A DNA stretch of 33,620 nucleotides from Chloroflexota bacterium. GTDB lineage: Bacteria > Chloroflexota > Anaerolineae > J036 > Brachytrichaceae. The stretch spans positions 1 to 33,620 of the forward strand of contig JAGWYZ010000014.1 in the NCBI GenBank assembly GCA_018969115.1. Direction: 5' to 3'. Below the pieces are notes generated by a model. The model saw nothing but the letters and a program-made list of their open reading frames with translations. It searched no databases and was not told where the DNA came from. The position numbers and the translations under genes were made by a program. Position 1 is the first letter of the stretch. The number at the start of each line of letters is the position of its first letter. Shown one piece after another: positions 24,013 to 31,725 of this stretch.

Positions 24013-26236
24013 TATGCAAGCCATTTTGGGTTTGTTTATGTTGTTGTGTGTGGTTAATAATATTGCGTTGCCGATGTTTGAGGCCAGCGACGAGGCTGCC
24101 CATTTTGCTTATGCCGATTTTTGGGCGCGTGAGCGACGGTTGCCTCATTTGCGTCAAGAGGTGCCATCACATGAGGCTTTTCAGCCTCCGTTGTATTACA
24201 TGGCACTTGCGCCGATTGTTGGTTTGTTTGACCGCAGTAATTTGGCAGAAATTAGCCAACTCAACCCAGATTGGTTTGACCGTGAGCTAAACGCTGATTA
24301 TGTAAGTGTGCAGCAATTACATTTACATGGCCCCGCCGAAAAATTTCCATATCAGGGGGCGGTCTTGGCGGTGCGGGTGGCTCGTTTGTTTTCATCATTT
24401 TTGGGAGCGGCTACGGTATGGCTGGTTTTTCTGATTGCCCAATTGGCGCTGCGTGGTCGAACCCATGCGGTTACAGCCAGTTATTTGGCTGCGGCGTTAA
24501 CTGCGTTTAACCCAAAATTTATTCATATCAGCAGTATTGTTAGCAATGATATTGCGGTCACACTTGCCGCAACCTTGGCTTGTTGGTGGATGTTGAGGAT
24601 GGTTGGCAGGTGGCAGGTGACAGGGGGTAGGGGTGAGGCTTGGCAATGGTTTGTATTGGGTGGGTTAATTGGTATGGCGGGGTTATGCAAAATTCAGGCG
24701 TTTGCGTTGGTTGTTCCTGCTGGTGTTTTGTGGTTATTTGCCGTACGCCAATCCGCAATCCGTAATACTCAATCCCTTATCCCTTATTTGATGGCCCTGA
24801 TCATAGGTTTTGCGTTGCTTAGCGCGTGGTGGTTTGGGTTGAATTGGGTGCGCTATGGCGATCTATTAGCATGGAACGAGGTACAGACTGCGAATGCCGC
24901 GTTACTGCGGCCTGTGCCATTAAGCTTAGGCGAGATGATTGGGCGTGTTCCTCAATTGTTCATCTCATTTTGGGGCGTGTTGGGTATCGAGAAATATTTC
25001 CCGCTTTGGGTCGATCAGTTGTTATGTGTTGGGTTGGCAGTGGCAGTGGTTGGTTGTATATGGCGCGTAAGCCGTGACGGTATTGATTTGGAGCGTGCTC
25101 GATTTATCCTTATTCTTATTACATGGCAAATGACGACGCTGACCTTGTTTTTAAGCTGGATGCGCACCCATGTTGGCACTGAAAATAGCCGTTTATTGAT
25201 GCCAAGCGTGGCATTGCCTGTTATTTTGGTAGCTGTTGGGTGGCTGGTGTTGTTGCCAGATCGCTGGCGACTTATTGCCGCGTGGTTGGCGGGTAGCGGT
25301 ATGTTGGTCTTGGCGATCAGTGCACCTTGGCTTGTTATTCGCCCGGCTTTTGCCACGCCGATTGCGCTTGACCCTCAGCAGGTGGCGGTTTTTGGGGATG
25401 GGGCGAATGTGACTTTTGGTGGGCAAGTGCAGTTGCTGCATAGCGAATTTGTGCAATGGCGTGCACAAGCGGGCCAGCTGCTCAAATTGCGGCTATTTTG
25501 GGGCGCGACCCAACCTATCCCTAAAAGTTATCGTGTATTGCTTGAAGCGGTAGATTTGCACGGCGAGTTGATTGCACGTCGTCGTTTTATTCCCTTTCAA
25601 GGGCGGTTTGCTATGAATCGTTGGCAACCCCACGTTTATTTTCAAGATGATTATGATTTGCCTATCGATGTGACGGCTATGCGTGGGCCAGCTACAATTC
25701 AATTGGCTTTGCTAACCGATGATGTGCCGCCACGTTTACTCGAAATTCAGCCGAATGTTTTTAAATTTGAGTTGGGGCAGGTGAAGATTGTTAACGATAT
25801 GATCGCCGTGCCACCGCCACAATCCCCCAATGTAACTGTAAATGCAAATTTTGGTGGGTTGATTGGCTTGCGGGGTTATGATTTGGCCCTAGAAGGTAGC
25901 CAAGCCTCGCTGCGTTTGTATTTCGCTGGTTTAAGCGATGCATCGACCTTGACAACGCCTTCGATTGATAAAAATTACACGTTATTTGTGCATGTGCTTG
26001 ACCGTGATGGCAAATTGCTAGCGCAAAACGATGCCCAGCCATTGATGGGTAAATTTCCTACGCGATTGTGGGAGCCGAATGAGTTGGTTATTGAGCCACG
26101 AGATGTATCGTTGCCGACCCAAGCTGCCAAAATTTTGATTGGCTGGTATGACGCGGCGAATGGGCAGCGATTGCTCGCCAATAACCCTCATGGTGCACGC
26201 TGGCCTGCCGATGCCGTGCTAATTTGGGAGCGCTGA
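23978..26236 (+). CDS. GT-C type membrane glycosyltransferase (PMT/ArnT or DUF2142-like)
   Basis: A 752-residue integral membrane protein. The first helix (about 13-30) is followed by an acidic loop motif PMFEASDEAAHFAYADFWARE, the usual catalytic/substrate loop of polyprenyl-phosphate-sugar-dependent GT-C enzymes. About ten further hydrophobic helices run to residue 460, including YLAAALTAFNPKFIHISSIVSND. A roughly 290-residue soluble, beta-rich tail follows, with DLHGELIARRRFIPFQGRFAMNRWQPH and a similar second copy, LDRDGKLLAQNDAQPLMGKFPTRLWEPNE. It probably transfers a lipid-linked sugar to an extracytoplasmic acceptor. The in-frame ATG at 24014 is an alternative start. Its stop overlaps the next gene's ATG (TGATG). 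Confidence 0.8.
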   Translation: MSAGVGCKHTNIMQAILGLFMLLCVVNNIALPMFEASDEAAHFAYADFWARERRLPHLRQEVPSHEAFQPPLYYMALAPIVGLFDRSNLAEISQLNPDWFDRELNADYVSVQQLHLHGPAEKFPYQGAVLAVRVARLFSSFLGAATVWLVFLIAQLALRGRTHAVTASYLAAALTAFNPKFIHISSIVSNDIAVTLAATLACWWMLRMVGRWQVTGGRGEAWQWFVLGGLIGMAGLCKIQAFALVVPAGVLWLFAVRQSAIRNTQSLIPYLMALIIGFALLSAWWFGLNWVRYGDLLAWNEVQTANAALLRPVPLSLGEMIGRVPQLFISFWGVLGIEKYFPLWVDQLLCVGLAVAVVGCIWRVSRDGIDLERARFILILITWQMTTLTLFLSWMRTHVGTENSRLLMPSVALPVILVAVGWLVLLPDRWRLIAAWLAGSGMLVLAISAPWLVIRPAFATPIALDPQQVAVFGDGANVTFGGQVQLLHSEFVQWRAQAGQLLKLRLFWGATQPIPKSYRVLLEAVDLHGELIARRRFIPFQGRFAMNRWQPHVYFQDDYDLPIDVTAMRGPATIQLALLTDDVPPRLLEIQPNVFKFELGQVKIVNDMIAVPPPQSPNVTVNANFGGLIGLRGYDLALEGSQASLRLYFAGLSDASTLTTPSIDKNYTLFVHVLDRDGKLLAQNDAQPLMGKFPTRLWEPNELVIEPRDVSLPTQAAKILIGWYDAANGQRLLANNPHGARWPADAVLIWER

Positions 26237-28620
26237 TGAAAAAGAAGTTTTGTTTTGCTTTAATTGGCTGGCTGATCGTGTGGTTGACTTCAACATTATC
26301 GACTTCTGCCGAAATTAAATTGCCCGAAGGCTTGGTTGCAGAAGTGGTTGCAGCCGATTTTGAACAACCCACGGCTTTTGATTTTTTACCTGACGGTCGT
26401 ATTTTAGTGGCTGAGCGAGGTGGTATGGTCAAAATCGTGAAAGATCAGGTCATTTATGCCCGTCCATTAGTTGATTTGCGTGCCCAAGTCAATATAGGTG
26501 GGTTAGATCGAGGGTTGATTGATGTGGCGGTTGATCCAAAATTTACCGCCAATGGTTATATTTATTTGCTTTATATTTATGATGCCCCTAACCAGAAAGC
26601 TGATGCTGATGAGCCGCGTAATGGGCGACTTGTGCGTTACACAGTCGTGAATGACGCCGCTGATCTCGATAGTGCCTTGGTGCTGCTCGATGATTACGTG
26701 GCAGATACCCGTAATCATGGGGTGGGTTCCATTCGTTTTGCCCCAAATGGCGCTATGTTTGTATCGTTGGGTGATGGGGCGATTTCTGAGCAAAAAACAG
26801 ATTTGTCCTATCGCGCTCAAGACCTTAACTCATTAAATGGCAAGATTATTCGCATCGATCCTGCGACTGGCGCGGGTATACCCCCTAAATGGGGTGGGGC
26901 GAATGAGGCTGGTAACCCATTTTTTGACTCAGCTAATGCTAAGAGTGTTCGCTCACGAATTTGGTCATCAGGTTATCGAAACCCATTTCGCATGGGGGTG
27001 CATCCGTTGACAGGGATTCCAATTGTGGGTGATGTCGGTTGGAATAATGTTGAATCGTTGCAGCAGGCAACGGCTGGCAGTAACATGGGCTGGCCCTGTT
27101 TTGAGGGTGATCAGCCGCGATCTGAATATCAAGGCCATCCGGTTTGTCAAAAGCTTAAAGCAGATGATGTCACCTCGCCTTTTTATGCTTATTTGCACAC
27201 TGGCACCAATGCATCAGTTACGGCAGGGGCATTTAATCCGGGCGGCAATTTGCCTGAGGCCATGCGGGGCGATTTTTTCTTTGCTGACTATTCCAAACAA
27301 TTTATTAAAAGGGCTGTGGTTGATCAAAGTGGAAAATTTAAGGTTGTTGAAGGCTTTGGCGAAGGCATGGGAGAGCCTGTTGACCTTAAATTTTCACCCG
27401 ATGGTAGGTTGTTTTACCTCTCCATTTTCTCCGGTGGGTTGCGACAAATACGCAATACTTTTGCAACTATTCAAGCGCCAGTGACCCCAGAAATTATTTG
27501 TGTGCAGGCCCCATGTGTTGCTTATGATGGAAATATTTTAGGGATAGCCCCTTTCACGTTAACCTTAAATTTCGCCTCTTTGATATCGACATCGCGCTTA
27601 GAAATCTCATCGACGCGCCAATTTTGGGCTGATTTTGGTGATGGCTCAGCCCCCATTTTGCTGAAGACAGGTGATACACAACTTCGACACATATATAATG
27701 TAGATGGTGATTATGTCTTGCGTGTCAGAAGTAATCAATCAGCAAAATGGTTTGAGCACCGGGTTGAGGTAGGAGCGGCTAAGCCTATTGTTGAGATCAA
27801 ATCACCAACCCAGTTTGCGCAGGTGGTGGGTAATAGCACTGTGTCGTTCGAAGCGATTGCGCGTGATGCATTGGGGCAGGTATTGCCTAATGCACCGGTT
27901 TATTGGTGGGCGACGTTAATTAGTGCATCGGGGCGTGTGCCGTTGATCGATATTATGGGTGCAAAAGCCACTTGGGTGTTGCCTAAAAATCTGCCAGAAG
28001 ATGCTCAAATTGAGGTAATTTGCGCCGTGTTGGGTACAAATTACCACGTTGGGTTTAAACAAATTACCCTGTTCTTGCGTTCAAGCGATGCTTATATTCG
28101 CACATGGTGGATCACGCGTGGTTATCCAAATCAAAGTATTGATAATGCGGCTTTAGGAGATGAAGCAACATTTATATTAGATTTAGAGGATAAAAAATTT
28201 CAATTAATTCATAGTTTTTCTCGAAATATCAATTTAAAATCTTATATTACACCAAATGAAGCAACATTTACCCAAGCGAATCATGTTGCTTATGCTTGGG
28301 TTTGGGTCGAGTCTCCTGATGATCGTAAGGCTTTGCTAGGCATGAATTCTGATGAAAGTTTGGCTGTTTGGCTAAACCAAAAAGAAGTATGGCGTAATCG
28401 AGTAAACAGGCCGTTTCCTGATGATTTGCGTGACTTTGATTTGCCACTTGTAACCTTACAAAAAGGCTTAAATAAATTACTTATTAAAGTGGCTCAAACG
28501 AATGCAAGTAATGCAACTTGGGGTTTTAAACTTCGTTTGTTAAATCCTGATGGCTCGCAAATGTTAGATGTTAATCCAATTGTGCATCCGTTTGATACAT
28601 TTTTGCAAAACAAAGAGTAA
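26236..28620 (+). CDS. PQQ-type glucose/sorbosone dehydrogenase with PKD-like and C-terminal modules
   Basis: An exported 794-residue protein. After a signal peptide (MKKKFCFALIGWLIVWLTST, cleavage near STSAE) comes a six-bladed beta-propeller of the soluble quinoprotein sugar dehydrogenase family (about 30-400). Motifs: LPDGRILVAERGG, DRGLIDVAVDPKF, NHGVGSIRFAPNG, GKIIRIDP, SSGYRNPFRM and GDVGWNNVE. A PKD-like domain (about 450-520) contains WADFGDGS and HIYNVDGDYVLRVR. A further roughly 170-residue C-terminal module follows, starting IRTWWITRGYPNQ. Upstream TTG at 26224 is inside the glycosyltransferase gene; ATG 26236 starts the signal peptide and overlaps the upstream stop. Substrate sugar unknown. 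The last 0.5 kb is noticeably more AT-rich. Confidence 0.82.
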   Translation: MKKKFCFALIGWLIVWLTSTLSTSAEIKLPEGLVAEVVAADFEQPTAFDFLPDGRILVAERGGMVKIVKDQVIYARPLVDLRAQVNIGGLDRGLIDVAVDPKFTANGYIYLLYIYDAPNQKADADEPRNGRLVRYTVVNDAADLDSALVLLDDYVADTRNHGVGSIRFAPNGAMFVSLGDGAISEQKTDLSYRAQDLNSLNGKIIRIDPATGAGIPPKWGGANEAGNPFFDSANAKSVRSRIWSSGYRNPFRMGVHPLTGIPIVGDVGWNNVESLQQATAGSNMGWPCFEGDQPRSEYQGHPVCQKLKADDVTSPFYAYLHTGTNASVTAGAFNPGGNLPEAMRGDFFFADYSKQFIKRAVVDQSGKFKVVEGFGEGMGEPVDLKFSPDGRLFYLSIFSGGLRQIRNTFATIQAPVTPEIICVQAPCVAYDGNILGIAPFTLTLNFASLISTSRLEISSTRQFWADFGDGSAPILLKTGDTQLRHIYNVDGDYVLRVRSNQSAKWFEHRVEVGAAKPIVEIKSPTQFAQVVGNSTVSFEAIARDALGQVLPNAPVYWWATLISASGRVPLIDIMGAKATWVLPKNLPEDAQIEVICAVLGTNYHVGFKQITLFLRSSDAYIRTWWITRGYPNQSIDNAALGDEATFILDLEDKKFQLIHSFSRNINLKSYITPNEATFTQANHVAYAWVWVESPDDRKALLGMNSDESLAVWLNQKEVWRNRVNRPFPDDLRDFDLPLVTLQKGLNKLLIKVAQTNASNATWGFKLRLLNPDGSQMLDVNPIVHPFDTFLQNKE

Positions 28621-28632
28621 AATTGCCCCGTA

Positions 28633-29772
28633 ATGAAACTGTCTTGCTTACAAGAGAACCTCGCTAAGGCGTTGAATATTGTTGGGCGTGCTGTTGCGCC
28701 CCGCACTGCAACTTTACCTGTATTAACTCATATTTTACTTGCTAGCGATAACGGAAGATTGCGAGTAAGTGCAACTAATCTGGAATTAGGCGTTAATTGT
28801 TGGATTGGGGCAAAAGTTGAAGATGAAGGCGCAATTACATTGCCCGCACGAACTTTGACTGAACTTGTATCTTTATTGCCCTCTGATCGCATTGATCTTG
28901 AATTGAATAACAGGACACAGGCTGTTCGGGTGCATTGCAGCAAAACGGATACCAATATTAAAGGTATTGATGCACAAGAATTTCCAATTGTGCCCATTTT
29001 TGACCCTGAGGGTGCAATTTATGTACATGCTGATGTTTTACGCAAACTGATTGCTAAAACAGTATTTGCCGCAGCTACTGATGAAAGCAGGCCGATGTTA
29101 ACTGGTGTTTTGATTCGAATGAATGAGAATCGTATTACATTGTTTGCTTCGGATGGATTTCGGTTAAGTGTTTGCAGTGGGCAATTGGCCCAACCTATCA
29201 CCGAACCGCGTCAAGTGCTTGTCCCTGCCAAAACATTAGCAGAAGTTGGGCGTATTGTAGGTGACCAACAAGTCCCTGTTGCTATTGCGATCACACCGGC
29301 GCGTGGACAAATCTTGTTTCATCTTGAGAATATTGATGTGGTTTCTCAACTCATTGATCAAAAATTCCCTGAGGTTGAGGCACTGATTCCCAAGAAATAT
29401 GAAACATTGACAGTACTAAATACTGCAGATTTATTAAAAGCTTGTAAACAGGCCAGTATTTTTGCGCGAGATGCGTCAGATGTCGTTCGCGTGCGTATTA
29501 CACCAAGTGAGGCTGGTGAAGGTAGTACGGTTGATATTGCTGCTCGTGCAGACGAGAAGGGCGACAACATGAATGAATTGGAAGCTTCATGCACCGGCGT
29601 TCCTATCGAAATTGGTTTTAATGTCAAGTTTTTGATCGATGTTTTATCAGTTATTGAAACGCCACAAGTATCTTTAAGCACCGTAACGCCTAAAAGCCCC
29701 GGCTTGTTTAAAGGGTTAGGTGATGAAAGTTTTCAGCATATTGTGATGCCAATTAATTTACCGAAATCTTAG
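28633..29772 (+). CDS. dnaN: DNA polymerase III sliding clamp (beta subunit)
   Basis: A 379-residue beta clamp that encircles DNA and tethers the replicative polymerase. It starts MKLSCLQENLAKALNIVGRAVAPRTATLPVLTHILL, the standard N-terminal signature. GAITLPARTLTELVSLLP and DESRPMLTGVLIRM, with FASDGFRLSV, mark the first two domains. The C-terminus FQHIVMPINLPKS corresponds to the family's (Y)xxMP(I/M)xL ending in the hydrophobic partner-binding cleft. It starts 12 nt after the sugar dehydrogenase stop, an unusual neighbour; dnaA is not in the window. No DnaA-box cluster was seen nearby. The ATG has no clear Shine-Dalgarno sequence. Confidence 0.96.
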   Translation: MKLSCLQENLAKALNIVGRAVAPRTATLPVLTHILLASDNGRLRVSATNLELGVNCWIGAKVEDEGAITLPARTLTELVSLLPSDRIDLELNNRTQAVRVHCSKTDTNIKGIDAQEFPIVPIFDPEGAIYVHADVLRKLIAKTVFAAATDESRPMLTGVLIRMNENRITLFASDGFRLSVCSGQLAQPITEPRQVLVPAKTLAEVGRIVGDQQVPVAIAITPARGQILFHLENIDVVSQLIDQKFPEVEALIPKKYETLTVLNTADLLKACKQASIFARDASDVVRVRITPSEAGEGSTVDIAARADEKGDNMNELEASCTGVPIEIGFNVKFLIDVLSVIETPQVSLSTVTPKSPGLFKGLGDESFQHIVMPINLPKS

Positions 29773-29782
29773 ATGCTGTATT

Positions 29783-29812
29783 TAATATTAATGCAAAATG
29801 TTATTAATATTA
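29783..29812. terminator. AT-only inverted repeat after dnaN
   Basis: TAATATTAAT (29783-29792) and ATTAATATTA (29803-29812) are perfect 10-bp inverted repeats with a 10-nt loop, 10 nt after the dnaN stop. There is no GC in the stem and no strong T-run, so termination is only a guess. The rest of 29773-29876 is AT-rich with nothing else recognised. Confidence 0.3.
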
Positions 29813-29876
29813 TGGATATAAATCTAAATCAGATAATTTTGTTACTTTTAATTGTGAATAGAAGTGTGTTAATTTA

Positions 29877-31083
29877 CGGCTAAGTTCTCAGTCCATTAGT
29901 CTTGACATAATAAAGAAGGTTGGATAAGAGCAGCAATTGCAGAATGACAGGCTTGGGTCAAAAAAGCAAGCACATTGCGATTTTGTAATTGCAGTGTGCT
30001 TTTGATCGTTAAAATGACTGAAACATAGCTGCTACTGGTGGTGCTTTGCGTTCTAAAACTCCTACGTCGCGATAACACAACTGTTTTTTTATCGTTGCTA
30101 AACTGTTATACGCACTCCACCGATCTGAGCCAACAATGCCTACATAATAATCTGCCCCAGCAGCTTCTGCCATCTGGTTTGGCCTCGGGTTTTAATCCTT
30201 ATGAACACGGCTAACAATTTTGTCGTCGCCCTTCGCATCCAAAATCGCTGGCGTATCTCACGCCAACCTGTTTCGTCGATATGGACGCTGCAACTATTTT
30301 TAATTTCAGCCTCAGTTTTTTTACGATGTCTTCAAGTGCAGCGCTCACCTGATTTTCTAATCGACTCACACTGCCTAACCCTATCTCTAGACCAAATAAG
30401 CCGCCAAGTGCCTGTTGCGTTTCGGGTTAGCTTAGCCCAAACTTACCGCTTAAATACCCAACTGTCGCCTCGATACTCACTCCAAATTCACCTTTAGGCA
30501 TACCCAGTCGCCTTTCTGTTTGCGTCAGCTTGCCACAACATACGCATTTCAAAGTATATCGTTGAAACTCAGTAATATGTGGTTTGACAACAGGGATGTC
30601 GCTCACCTGATGACGTTGGGGTGATTCATCTTGACCTAGCAGCACACTTCCGCATTCGATACAACTCACAGGCCGGCTGATCACGATTTTGTTTACTTCG
30701 TTACTTGGCTTGAGTGCCTGTTAGTAATCTTTATTCCTAGGCTATTCCTAGGCTCCCCACCTTGTGATTTGCCAGCCACTTCCTTTTTTAATTGACCGAT
30801 TTATTGTCCACGGTTGGTCACTTGAGGGCGGTTTTGTGAGTTTTGCTTGTTTTGTTCTTCTCGTTTCTCTAATCGTGTCGGCCGTGATTCAAGCAATGCT
30901 TTTACTATTGTGGGGGTTTTATCCCAACCTTCAACGTTAATTCCGGTTGGCACCTGTTGCTCACTCGTTTTATCTACTCTCTATCAAATTTTTTTTATGT
31001 CAAGTGCCAATCTTAGCTTCTTTTACTCATGTTTCGCTGTTGTTGCGGTTCTTATTGCAAAAATGGTATAGCTGAACGCTTAC
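29877..31083 (-). mobile_element. decayed IS66-family insertion sequence
   Basis: This is a degraded IS66-type element read on the minus strand. The right end, read from 31083, is GTAAGCGTTCAGCTATACC, an IS66-like terminus beginning GTAAGCG. A degenerate match, GCTAAGTTCTCAG, at 29879-29891 marks the probable left end directly behind the transposase C-terminus. The total of about 1.2 kb is shorter than an intact element because part of the transposase gene is missing. No clear 8-bp target duplication is visible, in line with age. Confidence 0.7.
29896..31012 (-). pseudogene. IS66-family transposase remnant, multiple frameshifts and stops
   Basis: Pieces in several minus-strand frames line up with an IS66 transposase. 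In order from 31012 down: GINVEGWDKTPTIVKALLES and LEKREEQNKQNSQN (N-terminal coiled coil); CIECGSVL with CVCCGKLT (zinc finger, about 30540-30665); IPVVKPHITEFQRY; GKFGLS then a stop. Next come ALGGLFGLEIGLGSVSRLEN, then after another shift VHIDETGWRE (first DDE aspartate, about 30260-30290) and IVGSDRWSAYNSL (second aspartate). After an internal deletion the C-terminus reads NRNVLAFLTQACHSAIA down to LIQPSLL (to 29896). The third catalytic acid is missing. The gene cannot produce active transposase. Confidence 0.8.
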
Positions 31084-31093
31084 AAATTCTTTT

Positions 31094-31099
31094 TATAAT
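31094..31099 (+). promoter_or_regulatory. possible -10 element of the AhpD-like gene
   Basis: A perfect TATAAT lies 24 nt before the ATG at 31123 and only 11 nt outside the IS66 end. No convincing -35 hexamer is seen at 17 nt; the equivalent position (31071-31076) would lie inside the insertion sequence end. If functional, transcription would start about 31106 with a short leader. Confidence 0.35.
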
Positions 31100-31122
31100 G
31101 ATTTTGCTTTTAGAATATAGAT

Positions 31123-31704
31123 ATGCCTTGGATCAAAATGATACCTCCACAACATGCAACAGATGAATTACGGCGTGTTTATAACGAAATTTATGATTTA
31201 TACCCCGGTGAATATAAAAAAAGTGTGCCAGCATTAATGAACCCTGATGGGAGCGAAGATAGTATTACAGCTGCGCATAGTTTAATTCCTGAGGCGATGC
31301 GACATATTATGTCGGCTTATGGTGTATTGTTGCAACCTGATTTACCGCTTACTCGTAGACAACATGAATTGATTGCATCGGTTGTGTCATTACAAAACCA
31401 TTGTTTTTACTGAACAGAAAGCCATACCGAGTTCTTACGTCGTGTTTCGCTCGATGAAGAATTCGTTGTCGCGTTGCGGCAAAACCCAGAGCAAGTTGAT
31501 TTAAATGAGCAAGATCGTGCCATCGTGGCTTTTGTTATCCGTTTAACCAAACAACCATCAAGCATGATAGAGGATGATGTTAAAGGACTACGTGCAGTTG
31601 GTTTTACAGATCAAGCAATTTTGCAAATTACTATGATCGCTGCATGGTTTAACTATATTAACCGTGTTGCAGATGCACTAGGATTAGGAAAATCGAGCAA
31701 CTAA
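31123..31704 (+). CDS. AhpD-like peroxidase-related protein, predicted selenoprotein (TGA 31411-31413 = Sec)
   Basis: One 193-residue carboxymuconolactone decarboxylase/AhpD-family protein, read through an in-frame TGA at codon 97. AhpD-type proteins use a C-x2-C-x3-H redox centre. Here it reads HCFY-TGA-TESH: Cys 94, TGA 97, His 101, so TGA replaces exactly the resolving/peroxidatic Cys. Before it come PWIKMIPPQHATDELRRVY and TRRQHELIASVVSLQNHC; after it EFLRRVSLDEEFVVALRQNP, DRAIVAFVIRLTKQP and FNYINRVADALGLG. These are normal for peroxidase-related AhpD proteins. Both halves are in the same frame with no other lesion, and the family length fits. A SECIS-like hairpin follows at 31428-31465. 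A recent TGC/TGT to TGA nonsense mutation is the alternative. The role would be thiol-dependent peroxide reduction in the cytoplasm. Confidence 0.8.
31428..31465 (+). promoter_or_regulatory. predicted bacterial SECIS hairpin
   Basis: It starts 14 nt after the TGA. The lower stem is 31428-31436 with 31457-31465 (9 bp, one G-U). After one bulged A (31437), the upper stem is 31438-31442 with 31452-31456 (5 bp, one G-U). The apical loop TGTTTCGCT (31443-31451) has a G at its second position. The distance from TGA to the apical loop is 29 nt. These features agree with the bacterial SECIS rules as known to me: loop of 3-14 nt, G within its first two bases, loop 16-37 nt from UGA. Confidence 0.7.
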
Positions 31705-31725
31705 GGGCAGTTAAGGAGTGAGATT

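Noticed and set aside
24600-24790. Repetitive GGT/CCAATCCGCAATCC-like tracts in the glycosyltransferase gene
   Set aside because: The frame is uninterrupted and the tracts encode a loop and a helix. They are too short and irregular to call a repeat or insertion.
29773-29876. Replication origin next to dnaN
   Set aside because: The region is AT-rich, but I found no cluster of DnaA boxes and dnaA is not adjacent.
30201-30497. 98-residue plus-strand ORF in the IS66 region
   Set aside because: It is antisense to recognisable IS66 transposase fragments, so it is a shadow.
31474-31704. Separate 76-residue gene behind the AhpD-like fragment
   Set aside because: It is in the same frame as the upstream half, and the sequence between TGA and its Met is conserved family sequence. 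It is the second half of one protein.
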